From NCBI GenBank assembly GCA_009377385.1, contig WHUD01000016.1:1-35711 (forward strand): 35,711 nt of DNA. The letters are read 5' to 3'. Each line of letters begins with the position of its first letter. Within the stretch, counting starts at the first letter, position 1. The DNA is from Actinophytocola sp. Its GTDB lineage: Bacteria > Actinomycetota > Actinomycetes > Mycobacteriales > Pseudonocardiaceae. Shown piece by piece: positions 7,637-15,412 of the stretch. Below the pieces are notes generated by a model. That model saw only the letters and a list, made by a program, of their open reading frames with translations. It did not search any database and was not told the DNA's origin. The position numbers and the translations under genes were made by a program.

Positions 7637-9837
7637 CCGTCACCTTTCACGCCGTCGCTGGCGGTGCTGTTCTTGCCGCGTTTGCCTTGCGGCTGCGCGT
7701 CGCCGTCCTCTGCGTCGCGTTCGGCCTGCCACTTCTCGTAGGCGTCGACGATGTCACCGACCAGCCGGTGTCGCACCACGTCGCTCGAGCCCAGCGTCGA
7801 GAAGTAGACGTCGTCGACCTCTTCGAGGATCTCACGCACCACCCGGAGACCGCTGCGCTGGCCCCCTGGCAGGTCGACCTGCGTGACGTCACCGGTGACG
7901 ACGATCTTGGAGCCGAACCCGAGCCGGGTGAGGAACATCTTCATCTGTTCCGGCGTGGTGTTCTGCGCCTCGTCAAGGAGGATGAAGGCGTCATTCAGCG
8001 TGTTGTGCGTCAGCAAGAAGTTCTCGGTGACATACAGCGAATCCTCAGCGGCGACCTGGATGCACACCGCCTTATCAGTGCCCACTGGCTCGATGCTGTC
8101 GATGTAACGCGACGGTCTCCCGCCTCCGGCGGAGTCCCACGTGTCAAGCTTGCGCCGCAGCCGGAACGGCGCGAAATCGGCGGGCAGGCGGATGTCTATG
8201 ACGTAGGCGTCATGACGATAGGTGACGTCCCTGCCGTTGGCGTGTCCCGGCTTGCGGCCTTCTGCCGCACGGGACCGGTGGTATGCGATGCCGCCCAAGG
8301 ACTGCGCCAGAAAGAGCACGTCGTCGCGCAGCCGTGGGGACGTGGTGGAGTACTGGACCCGGCACGTACGCCCATCCTGAGTGACAGGGCCGCCGTCCGC
8401 ATCGAGCAGGCCCTGCAGCACCGACAGCCGCACCTCCGAGGTGTTGTACAGGTACTTCTCCGGCACGAACTTCGTCTCCGACCGACCCCCCCACAAGTCC
8501 AGCCCGCGCAGCGCTGCGGTGACCGGATTCTCCAGCGTGATGACGTCGCCAGGTGCGCGAACGCGGTTGAGGACGTAGTCGACCCCACCCCTGGCGCGCA
8601 CCGTGATGCCGTCGCTCGTGTGTTCCAGCGCTGCGGCCAGTTCCGGATCGTCGGTAGCGAACGAAGGAGTGGTCGAGCCCGTCAAACATCCGTCACCAAG
8701 CAAAAGGCCGAGGGCATAAGCATCCATCGGAACGGCTTGAGGCGGGAACTCGACAGGTTTGCTGAGTAGAGGTAGCTCGTAGCGGTGGTAATGGTTGGCT
8801 CGTAGATTCCCGATCATCTCGCGGGTCTCGAGCACGCGGAGTGGCTTGCCCCTGCGGCGATCGTCGCGGGTGGCCACGGCCCACAGGTGATCGCCCGAGC
8901 ACAGCGTCGATGCACCGTCCTGGGTGGTCACCCGATAGATGTCCTTCTCGCCTTGGGGGAAAACACCGAGCACCGGGGTCGGCTGACCGTCGGATCCTAT
9001 GACGAGGTCACCGACTTGGAGCTCACCGATCGGCCGGAACCCGGCGGGGGTCAGCACCGTGCTGGATACTGGTTGCGCGCGGCCACGCATGTACGCCAAC
9101 GGGGCGATCTCGATGGTGCCCGATTGAATGAGGCTCGGGATCGACTCCGGGTCGACCATGTCGTGCAGCGCGTCGTACAGCGGCCGCAGGTAGGGGTCGA
9201 TCTTCTCGTACAGCGTGCCGGGCAGGAAGCCGAGCCGCTCGCCAGCCTCGACGGCAGGCCTGGTGAGGATGATGCGGTTAACGTCCTTGGCCTGCAGCGC
9301 CTGCACCGCCTTGGCCATGGCGAGGTACGTCTTGCCGGTGCCTGCCGGGCCGATGCCGAACACGACGGTGTGCTCGTCGATGGCGTCGACGTAGCGCTTC
9401 TGGTTGAGCGTCTTCGGGCGGATCGTCCTGCCCCGCCGGGACAGGATGTTCATGCTCAGCACGTCGGCAGGTGACTCGGAGCTGTCACCAGCGAGCATCC
9501 CGACCGTGCGGCGGACGACGTCGGCGCCGATGTGCTGGCCCTTGCCCGCGAGCGCGAGCAGCTCCGTGAACACCTGTTCCGCGAAGGCGACGTCGCCCTG
9601 CGCGCCGGTGAGCGTGACCTCGTTGCCCCTGACATGGATGTCGGCGTCGAGCTGCTTCTCAAGGGCGATGAGGTTCTCATCCGCCTGACCGAGCAGTGTC
9701 AGCGCTGTCGCCGCCGGGATGGTGAACTGTGACTGCGCTTGGGCCGCTGTTGTCGTCGTAGGGTCAGTGGGGAGCTTGCTGCTCGCCTGGGGGCTTCCTG
9801 CCACGTGTCGAGGGCCTGCTTTCTGCGATGTGGTCAC
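7633..9837 (-). CDS. phoH: PhoH-family ATPase interrupted by an in-frame intein
   Basis: The precursor is 734 residues; removing the intein (residues 254-612) leaves 375, the normal size of actinobacterial PhoH. The N-extein carries a Thr-rich tail, a KH-like region (about 35-115) and Walker A GPAGTGKT (163-170). The C-extein begins [14 protein letters not shown], containing Walker B, followed by [12 protein letters not shown] (sensor region). The intein thus separates Walker A from Walker B, so ATPase activity needs splicing. PhoH proteins are ATPases linked to RNA metabolism; in this cluster it pairs with ybeY. The start is GTG with only a weak GAGGG upstream. An Ala/Asp/Gln-rich charged tail ends the protein. 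Confidence 0.95.
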   Translation of the reverse strand: MTTSQKAGPRHVAGSPQASSKLPTDPTTTTAAQAQSQFTIPAATALTLLGQADENLIALEKQLDADIHVRGNEVTLTGAQGDVAFAEQVFTELLALAGKGQHIGADVVRRTVGMLAGDSSESPADVLSMNILSRRGRTIRPKTLNQKRYVDAIDEHTVVFGIGPAGTGKTYLAMAKAVQALQAKDVNRIILTRPAVEAGERLGFLPGTLYEKIDPYLRPLYDALHDMVDPESIPSLIQSGTIEIAPLAYMRGRAQPVSSTVLTPAGFRPIGELQVGDLVIGSDGQPTPVLGVFPQGEKDIYRVTTQDGASTLCSGDHLWAVATRDDRRRGKPLRVLETREMIGNLRANHYHRYELPLLSKPVEFPPQAVPMDAYALGLLLGDGCLTGSTTPSFATDDPELAAALEHTSDGITVRARGGVDYVLNRVRAPGDVITLENPVTAALRGLDLWGGRSETKFVPEKYLYNTSEVRLSVLQGLLDADGGPVTQDGRTCRVQYSTTSPRLRDDVLFLAQSLGGIAYHRSRAAEGRKPGHANGRDVTYRHDAYVIDIRLPADFAPFRLRRKLDTWDSAGGGRPSRYIDSIEPVGTDKAVCIQVAAEDSLYVTENFLLTHNTLNDAFILLDEAQNTTPEQMKMFLTRLGFGSKIVVTGDVTQVDLPGGQRSGLRVVREILEEVDDVYFSTLGSSDVVRHRLVGDIVDAYEKWQAERDAEDGDAQPQGKRGKNSTASDGVKGDG
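8002..9078 (-). mobile_element. PhoH intein (class 3 type) with LAGLIDADG homing endonuclease
   Basis: 359 residues inserted between MRGR and TLNDAF of PhoH. The first residue is Ala (GCG at 9076-9078), the last two are His-Asn, and the +1 residue is Thr. Block B reads GDHLW (His317, Trp319 of the precursor), block F has Cys592 where most inteins have Asp, and block G reads LLTHN with Thr610. Trp/Cys/Thr plus a non-nucleophilic residue 1 defines class 3 inteins, which splice through the block F Cys. Two dodecapeptide motifs, ALGLLLGDG (375-383) and LQGLLDADG (474-482), keep their Asp residues, so the endonuclease may be active. The flanks match uninterrupted PhoH exactly. Confidence 0.93.
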
Positions 9838-9965
9838 GGGTGGACACTGCGTTCGGTGCCCTCGATGCTAGCCGGTCCCACCGACATTCCGCAGCCACGT
9901 TAACTGGGCGTGAGCCCTATGCTCCGGTGGGGATCGAGATGCCGCCCGCCGCCCGACGCGCGTCG

Positions 9966-10313
9966 TCAGCCCCTGGCCTCCGGTCCGAGCGGGCCGCCGC
10001 CGAGCACGTGGGCGTGGACATGGAACACGGTCTGGCCCGCGTCCTCGCCGGTGTTGAACACCACGCGGTAGCCCTTGTCGGCGATCCCTTCCTGCTCGGC
10101 GACCTTCGCGGCGGTGTTGAGGACGTCGGCGAGCAGACCGGCGTCCGCAGCCGCGAGCTCGGCGACGTTGCGGTACCGCGTCTTGGGCACGACAAGCACG
10201 TGCGTGGACGCGCGCGGGTTGATGTCGCGAAAGGCCAGCGTGGTGTCCGTCTCGTGCACGATGTCCGCCGGAATTTCTCGCGCGATGATCTGCTCGAACA
10301 AGGTCTCGCTCAT
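9966..10313 (-). CDS. HIT-family nucleotide hydrolase (HinT-like)
   Basis: A 115-residue histidine-triad protein: HVHAHVLGG with His98, His100 and His102, preceded by FRDINPRASTHVLVVPK as in HinT-like purine nucleoside phosphoramidases. The ATG at 10311-10313 is chosen because it gives the exact family length; the frame stays open upstream but runs through the 21-bp repeat array. There is no clear Shine-Dalgarno; CTGGTCACCC directly precedes the ATG. It sits 128 bases upstream of phoH on the same strand. Confidence 0.93.
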   Translation of the reverse strand: MSETLFEQIIAREIPADIVHETDTTLAFRDINPRASTHVLVVPKTRYRNVAELAAADAGLLADVLNTAAKVAEQEGIADKGYRVVFNTGEDAGQTVFHVHAHVLGGGPLGPEARG

Positions 10314-10368
10314 GGGTGACCAGCGTATTGCGTCGGCAGACCACAGCAAGCCAGGGGTTCCCCCGCGC

Positions 10369-10510
10369 CGTGTCCCCCGTTCCCGACGTCGTGTCCCCCA
10401 TTCCCGACGTCGTGTCCCCCATTCCCGACGTCGTGTCCCCCATTCCCGACGTCGAACACAGCGTCCCGAGCGGGGAACACAGCGTCCCGGGCGGGGAACA
10501 CGGCGCTCCT
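10369..10510. repeat. 21-bp tandem repeat array with internal inversion
   Basis: Four 21-bp units (10369-10389, 10390-10410, 10411-10431, 10432-10452) begin CGTGTCCCCC and end TTCCCGACGT; units 2-4 are identical and unit 1 differs at one base. From 10454 the array flips to two 21-bp units beginning GAACACAGCGTCCCG (10454-10474, 10475-10495; one mismatch) and a partial unit ending GGCGCTCC. The reverse complement of the first type aligns with the second at about 14 of 21 positions, so it is one family in head-to-head arrangement. It lies between the HIT gene and the molybdenum hydroxylase genes. Because 21 is a multiple of three it reads as periodic peptides in several frames, none with a convincing start. 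Confidence 0.85.
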
Positions 10511-10603
10511 TAAGCAGGCTCGGCGGACACAGTCGACAAAATTCTCGAGACCGGCAGGAGAGTGTCCAAGATTTGCACAGTCCGATCGCCGAATCAGCCC
10601 TTA

Positions 10604-10621
10604 GGGTGACCGCGGTCACCC
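10604..10621. promoter_or_regulatory. Perfect 18-bp palindrome upstream of the molybdenum hydroxylase genes
   Basis: GGGTGACCGCGGTCACCC is its own reverse complement and ends 18 bases before the ATG at 10640. Its position and symmetry suggest an operator. The half-site GGTCAC recurs twice as direct repeats before the second gene (13020-13039). The most obvious candidate regulator is the Fis-type protein encoded at 13552-15228. Confidence 0.5.
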
Positions 10622-10639
10622 GCAACTGTCGAGAGGACA

Positions 10640-13000
10640 ATGATGACTTCTCACCGCGCTTCGCCGGAGCCGGAACCCATCACGCAGGAAGGAACCGGAC
10701 GGCGGCAGTTCCTGGGCTATCTGATCGCCGCGCCGACACTTGTCGTCGCGACGCGCCTCGTCGGTGACGTCGTGAACCCGCCAACGGCGGCGGCGGAAGG
10801 GCTTCCTCCCACCCCCGCGCTCGCGGACCACTACGACCTGTCGGACGCGCTCACCGACGCCGCCCGGCCCACCGCGAACCTGATCACGGTCGAGGTGCAC
10901 AAGGACGGCACCATCCACCACGCCTCGCCGGTGTCCGAGAACGGCCAGGGCATCACTACCGCGCTGGCCATGGTCATCGCCGAGGAGATGTCCGCGCCAC
11001 TGCGGAAGGTCAATGTCACGCTGGCTGATGCTCGTCCCGAACTGCTGTTCAACCAGCTCACCGGCGGCTCGAACAACCTGCACGCCAAGTCGGAGCCGCT
11101 CAGGATGGCGGCCGCGGTCGCGCGCGAGCGGATGATGGAGACCGCTGCCAAGCAGTGGGGCGTGTCGCGCGACGACCTGACCGTGCGAGACGGCGTGATC
11201 CGGCACCCGGACGGCCGCAGCGCCGACTACGGCTCGCTGGCCGAGGCCGCCGCGGCCATGGCAACGACCGCGGTCACGGCGCCCCCGCTGAAACCACGGT
11301 CCGAGTACACGATCATCGGCACGAAGCAGAACCGGGTCGACGCGCTCGAGATGGTCACCGGGCGCAAGGTGTACGCGGGTGACCTCGATGTCCCCGGGGC
11401 GCTGCCGACCATGGTGCACCGAGGGCCCGACATCAGGGCGACCGTCAAGTCGGTGGAGAACATGGACGAGGTCGCCATGATGCCTGGCGTGACCGACGTC
11501 GGCGTCATCACCAACGGCGTCGCCGTGCGGGCCATGACCTTCGGGCAGTGCATCGACGCGGTGCGAGCGCTGAAGGTGAACTGGAACCCGGGACCGCTTG
11601 CCAAGGAGTCCGACGAGACCGTTCTGAACAAGCTCAAGGACGCCACCGTCCCGATGCCGCCCGCCGCGCCGGGGGCGAAGGTGCTCGAGTTCGACTTCGT
11701 CAACTACTTCAACAGCAACACGCCGCTCGAAACGGGTTTCGCGGTCGCGGACGTGCGCTCCGACAGCGCGGAGATCTGGTACGCGTCGAAGATCCCGATC
11801 ATCGCCATGCAGGAGATCGCACAGCGGCTCGGGCTGCCAGAGGACGCCGTCACGCTGCATGTCATGCACGGCGGCGGCTCCTTCGGCAGGCGGCTGTTCC
11901 ACGACCCCGCCATGGACGCCGCCGAGGCTTCCCAGCTGTTCCGCAAGCCGGTGCGGCTGATGTGGCACCGCAGCGACGACTTCCGCCACGGTCGCGCCCA
12001 CCCGATGGCGCTGTCCAGGGTGCGCGCCACGTACGTCGGCGATCAGGTGCTCAGCTACATGCAGCACCACACCAGCGTTGAGACGGACTTCGGGCACGGC
12101 CTCGGCGAGATCATCACCGGCACCGCCGCCAAGCAGGATCTCGGCAACCTGTCGGTCGCCCAGAGCATCTACCAGCTCACAACGAAGACGTTCTACAACT
12201 TCGGCGTCACCGAGTCGGTGCTCAACGAGATCCCGCTTGAGTTCTGGACAACGAGCATGCGCAACGTGTACTCGCCGAACGTGCGGTGCGCGCAGGAGCT
12301 GATGGTCGACCAGCTGGCCAAGGAGATGGGCAAGGACCCGCTTGAGTTCCGGCTGGCCTACGCCAAGTCCGACTACCACCCGGTCCTGAAGAAGGCGGCG
12401 GAACTCGGCGAATGGGGCAGGAAACTCCCCAAGGGCGTGGCGCAGGGCATCGCGATCGCCGACGAGTACAAGCACCGCATCGCCACCCTCGTCGAGATCG
12501 ACACCAGACCCGAGACCATCAACCGCAAGCCGGTGCCCACCCCCGAGGAGGGCTACGTCACCGGCCCGCGCGTCACAAGGGCGACGGTGGTCGTGCAGTC
12601 AGCGCACGTCTACGACCCGAACGGGTTCGAGGGGATGATGATCGGCGGCACCAACGACGGCATCGCCATCGCGCTGACCTTCAGCAACCACATCAAGGAC
12701 GGCCTGCCGCTGGAAGGAAGCTGGGACAACGGCTACTACACCCGGCAGTGGAACACCCCACGGGAGATCAACGTCCACTTCCTGCCCGACACTTACGAGG
12801 AACGGCGGACCCCGGGTGGCGCGGGTGAGCTCGCCGTCGCCCCCGCGATGGCCGCGGTCGCCTGCGCCTACGGCAGAGCCACCGGCACGGTGCCGACCGA
12901 GTTCCCGATCAACCACAACGACGAACTGCCGTTCCACCCGTTCCCAACGCAGCCGCCCGTCCCCCAGTCGCACACCAACGGCCTGGACCACGCCTACTAA
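10640..13000 (+). CDS. Molybdopterin hydroxylase large subunit (isoquinoline 1-oxidoreductase beta / aldehyde dehydrogenase type)
   Basis: 786 residues of the xanthine-dehydrogenase superfamily molybdopterin-binding subunit. A twin-arginine export signal is visible at 21-26 (RRQFLG) followed by a hydrophobic stretch to about 45 and AAA, so the enzyme is probably exported folded. GGGSFGRRLFHDPAMDAAE and the ERRTPGGAGEL motif near the end, with Glu730 in the position of the catalytic Glu, support a Mo hydroxylase that inserts water-derived oxygen into a heterocycle or aldehyde. The large-subunit-first order with a separate 2Fe-2S subunit next (13065) and no FAD subunit matches IorAB-type enzymes, which pass electrons to cytochromes or the membrane. 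Two ATGs are adjacent; GAGAGGA precedes them. Substrate unknown. Confidence 0.88.
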   Translation: MMTSHRASPEPEPITQEGTGRRQFLGYLIAAPTLVVATRLVGDVVNPPTAAAEGLPPTPALADHYDLSDALTDAARPTANLITVEVHKDGTIHHASPVSENGQGITTALAMVIAEEMSAPLRKVNVTLADARPELLFNQLTGGSNNLHAKSEPLRMAAAVARERMMETAAKQWGVSRDDLTVRDGVIRHPDGRSADYGSLAEAAAAMATTAVTAPPLKPRSEYTIIGTKQNRVDALEMVTGRKVYAGDLDVPGALPTMVHRGPDIRATVKSVENMDEVAMMPGVTDVGVITNGVAVRAMTFGQCIDAVRALKVNWNPGPLAKESDETVLNKLKDATVPMPPAAPGAKVLEFDFVNYFNSNTPLETGFAVADVRSDSAEIWYASKIPIIAMQEIAQRLGLPEDAVTLHVMHGGGSFGRRLFHDPAMDAAEASQLFRKPVRLMWHRSDDFRHGRAHPMALSRVRATYVGDQVLSYMQHHTSVETDFGHGLGEIITGTAAKQDLGNLSVAQSIYQLTTKTFYNFGVTESVLNEIPLEFWTTSMRNVYSPNVRCAQELMVDQLAKEMGKDPLEFRLAYAKSDYHPVLKKAAELGEWGRKLPKGVAQGIAIADEYKHRIATLVEIDTRPETINRKPVPTPEEGYVTGPRVTRATVVVQSAHVYDPNGFEGMMIGGTNDGIAIALTFSNHIKDGLPLEGSWDNGYYTRQWNTPREINVHFLPDTYEERRTPGGAGELAVAPAMAAVACAYGRATGTVPTEFPINHNDELPFHPFPTQPPVPQSHTNGLDHAY

Positions 13001-13019
13001 GGCGGTTGGGAGCTACAGC

Positions 13020-13039
13020 GGTCACAGCGAAGGTCACAG
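13020..13039. promoter_or_regulatory. Direct repeats GGTCACAG upstream of the 2Fe-2S subunit gene
   Basis: GGTCACAG occurs at 13020-13027 and 13032-13039, 12 bases apart, between the two hydroxylase genes. The half-site equals one arm of the palindrome at 10604-10621. A 64-base gap inside a two-gene operon is room for a secondary regulatory site, but the motif is short and may be coincidence. Confidence 0.3.
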
Positions 13040-13064
13040 AGCTTATGGAAAGTAAGGAGCGATC

Positions 13065-13544
13065 GTGCCCGAACGACACACATTCAAGCTGAACGGCAAG
13101 CGGGTCTCGGTGGAGGTGCCAGGCAACGTCCGCCTGCTGTGGGTCCTGCGCGACATCCTTGGTGTGAAGGGACCGAAGTACGGCTGCGGGCTCGGCGTGT
13201 GCCAGGCCTGCACCTCCCACATCAACGGCAAGGCGGTCAACATCTGCTCGGTGCCGGTCGGCGACCTCAAGCCCAACGACGAGGTCGTCACCATCGAGGG
13301 TCTGCCTGCCACGGTCGGCAAGGACCTCCACCCGATGCAGGAGTCCTGGCTCAAGCACGACGTCGCGCAGTGCGGCTACTGCCAGCCCGGCCAGATCATG
13401 GCCGCCGTCGCCCACGTCAGGAAGGCCCGCGACGCGGGCCATGAGATCAACGACGACGACATGGACAACATCCGCAACGTCTGCCGTTGCGGGACGTACC
13501 AGCGGATCCGCGCGGCCATCAAGGACGGCGCGGAGAACATGTAG
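13065..13544 (+). CDS. 2Fe-2S subunit of the molybdenum hydroxylase (IorA-like)
   Basis: 159 residues with the two Fe-S domains of Mo hydroxylase small subunits: the plant-ferredoxin type (Cys41, Cys46, Cys49, Cys61; CGLGVCQAC) and the all-helical type (Cys103, Cys106, Cys140, Cys142; CGYCQPG and CRCGTY). All eight ligands are intact. It passes electrons from the molybdopterin subunit encoded just upstream. There is no export signal, so it probably hitch-hikes with the twin-arginine subunit. The GTG start at 13065 has AAGGAG (13054-13059) five bases upstream. Confidence 0.92.
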   Translation: MPERHTFKLNGKRVSVEVPGNVRLLWVLRDILGVKGPKYGCGLGVCQACTSHINGKAVNICSVPVGDLKPNDEVVTIEGLPATVGKDLHPMQESWLKHDVAQCGYCQPGQIMAAVAHVRKARDAGHEINDDDMDNIRNVCRCGTYQRIRAAIKDGAENM

Positions 13545-13570
13545 TTGCGGATCAGATGGTGATCCGCAAC
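13544..13570. terminator. Bidirectional hairpin terminator between convergent genes
   Basis: A perfect 11-bp stem, GTTGCGGATCA (13544-13554) and TGATCCGCAAC (13560-13570), with a five-base loop GATGG. It spans the last base of the 2Fe-2S gene stop and the stop plus last codons of the convergent regulator. There is no T-tract, as is common in high-GC actinobacteria. Confidence 0.65.
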
Positions 13571-15228
13571 GAACGCAGGCGGTTGTAGAGCGTCGAGCGG
13601 CTGATCCCCAGCCGCTCGGCGGCCTGCCGCTTGTTGCCGCCCGTCTCGCGCAGGGCGGCCACGATCGCGTCGAGCTCGGCCTGCTCCCACGGCGTCAGCG
13701 ACCGCGCCTCCACCCCGTGCCGGTAGGTCTCCGGTAGGTCGGCGACGGTGATGTCGCCAGCGGAGCGGGCCTCGACGGCGTGGCGCACCACCATCACCAG
13801 CTCGCGAAGGTTGCCGGGCCACTGGTGTGCCGCGAGCGTCGTCAGTGCGCTCGCGGTGAAGCGCACGTTCGCTTCTGGTCGCAGCTCGCGGGTCATCCGC
13901 TCTACCAGTGCTGGCAACTCGTGACGCCGCCGTCGCAGTGGTGGCAGCTCGACGTGTGCGACGCAGCTGGCGGCCACGGCGGCGACGTGTGCTTCGAGCA
14001 GATCGCGGGACGTGCTCGTCAGCACGAGCCTGGCAGCGGAGCCGGCGAGAAGGCCGGTCAGCCGCATGCACAGGGCGGCAGGCAACAGCTGGATCTCCTC
14101 CACCGCCACGACGCCCTTGTGGGTGGCGGCGAGGGTGGCGAGCCGGTCGCCCCATGCCCCCTCGCCGAGGGACGGGACGTCGACCGCGTCGAGGGTGACG
14201 ACGGGCTCGTCGCCCGCGAGCGCCAGCACGCCGTGGCTGCGGCCTGAGCCGGGCTCACCGGAGATCAGCACCGGGGAGCGCGTCTCGCGCAGCGCCGCGA
14301 GCCGTTGCTCGACGCTGGTGGCGACATGCTGCGGGCGACGGTGAGTCGTGGCCGCGCTGTCCGCCGGCTCCGAGACGAGGCGGAACATCGTCCCAGGCGC
14401 GCCATTGATCCGTGCGCCCTCAACGGTGACCGCCCGCCCAGATGCCAGCCGCAGGGTGCGGACAAGCGTACGGTCCGCAGGCACGTCGCTCGCGAGCGCG
14501 CGCAGCACGGCGTGATCGGCCGCTTCGAGCAGGTCGACGGCGGTCGGGTTGGTGAGCACGATGTCGTCGCCGAACGCCACGACGGCGTGTGAGCGTTGCT
14601 TGGCCGCGCTTTGGAACGCCGCGAGTAGGAACCGCTCGCCGCGCGGTGAGCACTCGAGGAGCCGATCCTCGATATCGCGCACCGCGCGCTGGACGAACGG
14701 CACGAACAGCGGGTTGGCTGTCGGCCCTGCTTCCGTGATGTCAAGGACGCCTTCGAGCCTGCCGGTGACGGGGTGGCGGATCGGGTGGCCGTAGCAGCTG
14801 AACTTCTTCAACGGCTCAAGGAAGTGCTCGTCGCCGTTGACAAGCAGTCCTCGGTGGGTTTCGTACGGCGTTGCCACCGAGTTGGTGCCTGAGATCTCCT
14901 CGGAGTACATGCCGCCGGGTACCGCCCCGATCTGCTCGAGCGCGCCTTCGAGGCGGGAGTCGGCGAACCTCATGCCGACGATCCGGCAGTCTCGATCGGC
15001 GAGGACGAGACACAGCGACGTGTACTCCAACTGCGTCAGCAGCTCGTCGAGCACGGGCTTCGCGGCGACCATGAGCCTGCTGGTCGAGTCGAAATCGGTG
15101 ACAGGAACCCGGTCGAGGCTGGCGTCGGGTCTCAGCCCGACGTTGGTCACCCGGTGCCAGGACTCCGCGATTTCCGGGCGCAGTGGAATGTCGTCAGGTG
15201 GACGCGGCATTGGTATAGGCACGACCAT
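13552..15228 (-). CDS. AcoR-like regulator: GAF, degenerate AAA and Fis-type HTH
   Basis: 558 residues: an N-terminal sensory GAF-like domain (about 50-190; GMYSEEISGTNSVATP), a second sensory region, an AAA+ module (about 300-480) and a C-terminal Fis HTH (GGNKRQAAERLGISRSTLYNRL). The AAA part has a variant P-loop GEPGSGRS (normally GExGTGKE) and no GAFTGA loop, the sigma54 contact, so it probably works with a sigma70-type polymerase, as do other actinobacterial AcoR-like proteins. It converges on the hydroxylase genes and is their likely regulator. The ATG at 15228 touches the GGAGGG Shine-Dalgarno; GTG two codons later (15222) is better spaced and may be the true start. Confidence 0.85.
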   Translation of the reverse strand: MVVPIPMPRPPDDIPLRPEIAESWHRVTNVGLRPDASLDRVPVTDFDSTSRLMVAAKPVLDELLTQLEYTSLCLVLADRDCRIVGMRFADSRLEGALEQIGAVPGGMYSEEISGTNSVATPYETHRGLLVNGDEHFLEPLKKFSCYGHPIRHPVTGRLEGVLDITEAGPTANPLFVPFVQRAVRDIEDRLLECSPRGERFLLAAFQSAAKQRSHAVVAFGDDIVLTNPTAVDLLEAADHAVLRALASDVPADRTLVRTLRLASGRAVTVEGARINGAPGTMFRLVSEPADSAATTHRRPQHVATSVEQRLAALRETRSPVLISGEPGSGRSHGVLALAGDEPVVTLDAVDVPSLGEGAWGDRLATLAATHKGVVAVEEIQLLPAALCMRLTGLLAGSAARLVLTSTSRDLLEAHVAAVAASCVAHVELPPLRRRRHELPALVERMTRELRPEANVRFTASALTTLAAHQWPGNLRELVMVVRHAVEARSAGDITVADLPETYRHGVEARSLTPWEQAELDAIVAALRETGGNKRQAAERLGISRSTLYNRLRSLRITI

Positions 15229-15249
15229 CCCTCCCTGCCGCGGGCCGAC

Positions 15250-15341
15250 TATGCCGACCCGTCGTCCGCATGGTCGGCGCCGCTACTCCGTTCGGCATAA
15301 TGATGGCATTGTGTCAAGCTCGGACTACCTCCATTTGGAGG
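15250..15341 (-). promoter_or_regulatory. Upstream region of the Fis-type regulator with inverted repeats
   Basis: The 184-base gap between the regulator start and the acyl-CoA-synthetase-like gene end holds TATGCCGA (15250-15257) paired with TCGGCATA (15292-15299), and the symmetric site CCTCCA-TT-TGGAGG (15328-15341). A TTGACA on the minus strand lies around 15312-15317 without a good -10. These are candidate autoregulatory sites only. Confidence 0.3.
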
Positions 15342-15412
15342 AACTCCGCCCTTCTGCCCAGGTCACGCCGCTCAACTGCCGCAGGCGGGATGTCTCCAGT
15401 GGGTGACATCCG

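Noticed and set aside
10310..10501. Periodic peptides (DVGNGGH or VSPIPDV) read from the 21-bp array
   Set aside because: A repeat length divisible by three gives open frames on both strands automatically; no start with ribosome site is present.
10369..10510. CRISPR array
   Set aside because: Units are contiguous 21-bp tandem repeats without spacers, and no cas genes are near.
10640..12475. Long minus-strand frame opposite the molybdenum hydroxylase gene
   Set aside because: It is the shadow of a high-GC coding sequence; the plus strand has a twin-arginine signal and clear family motifs.
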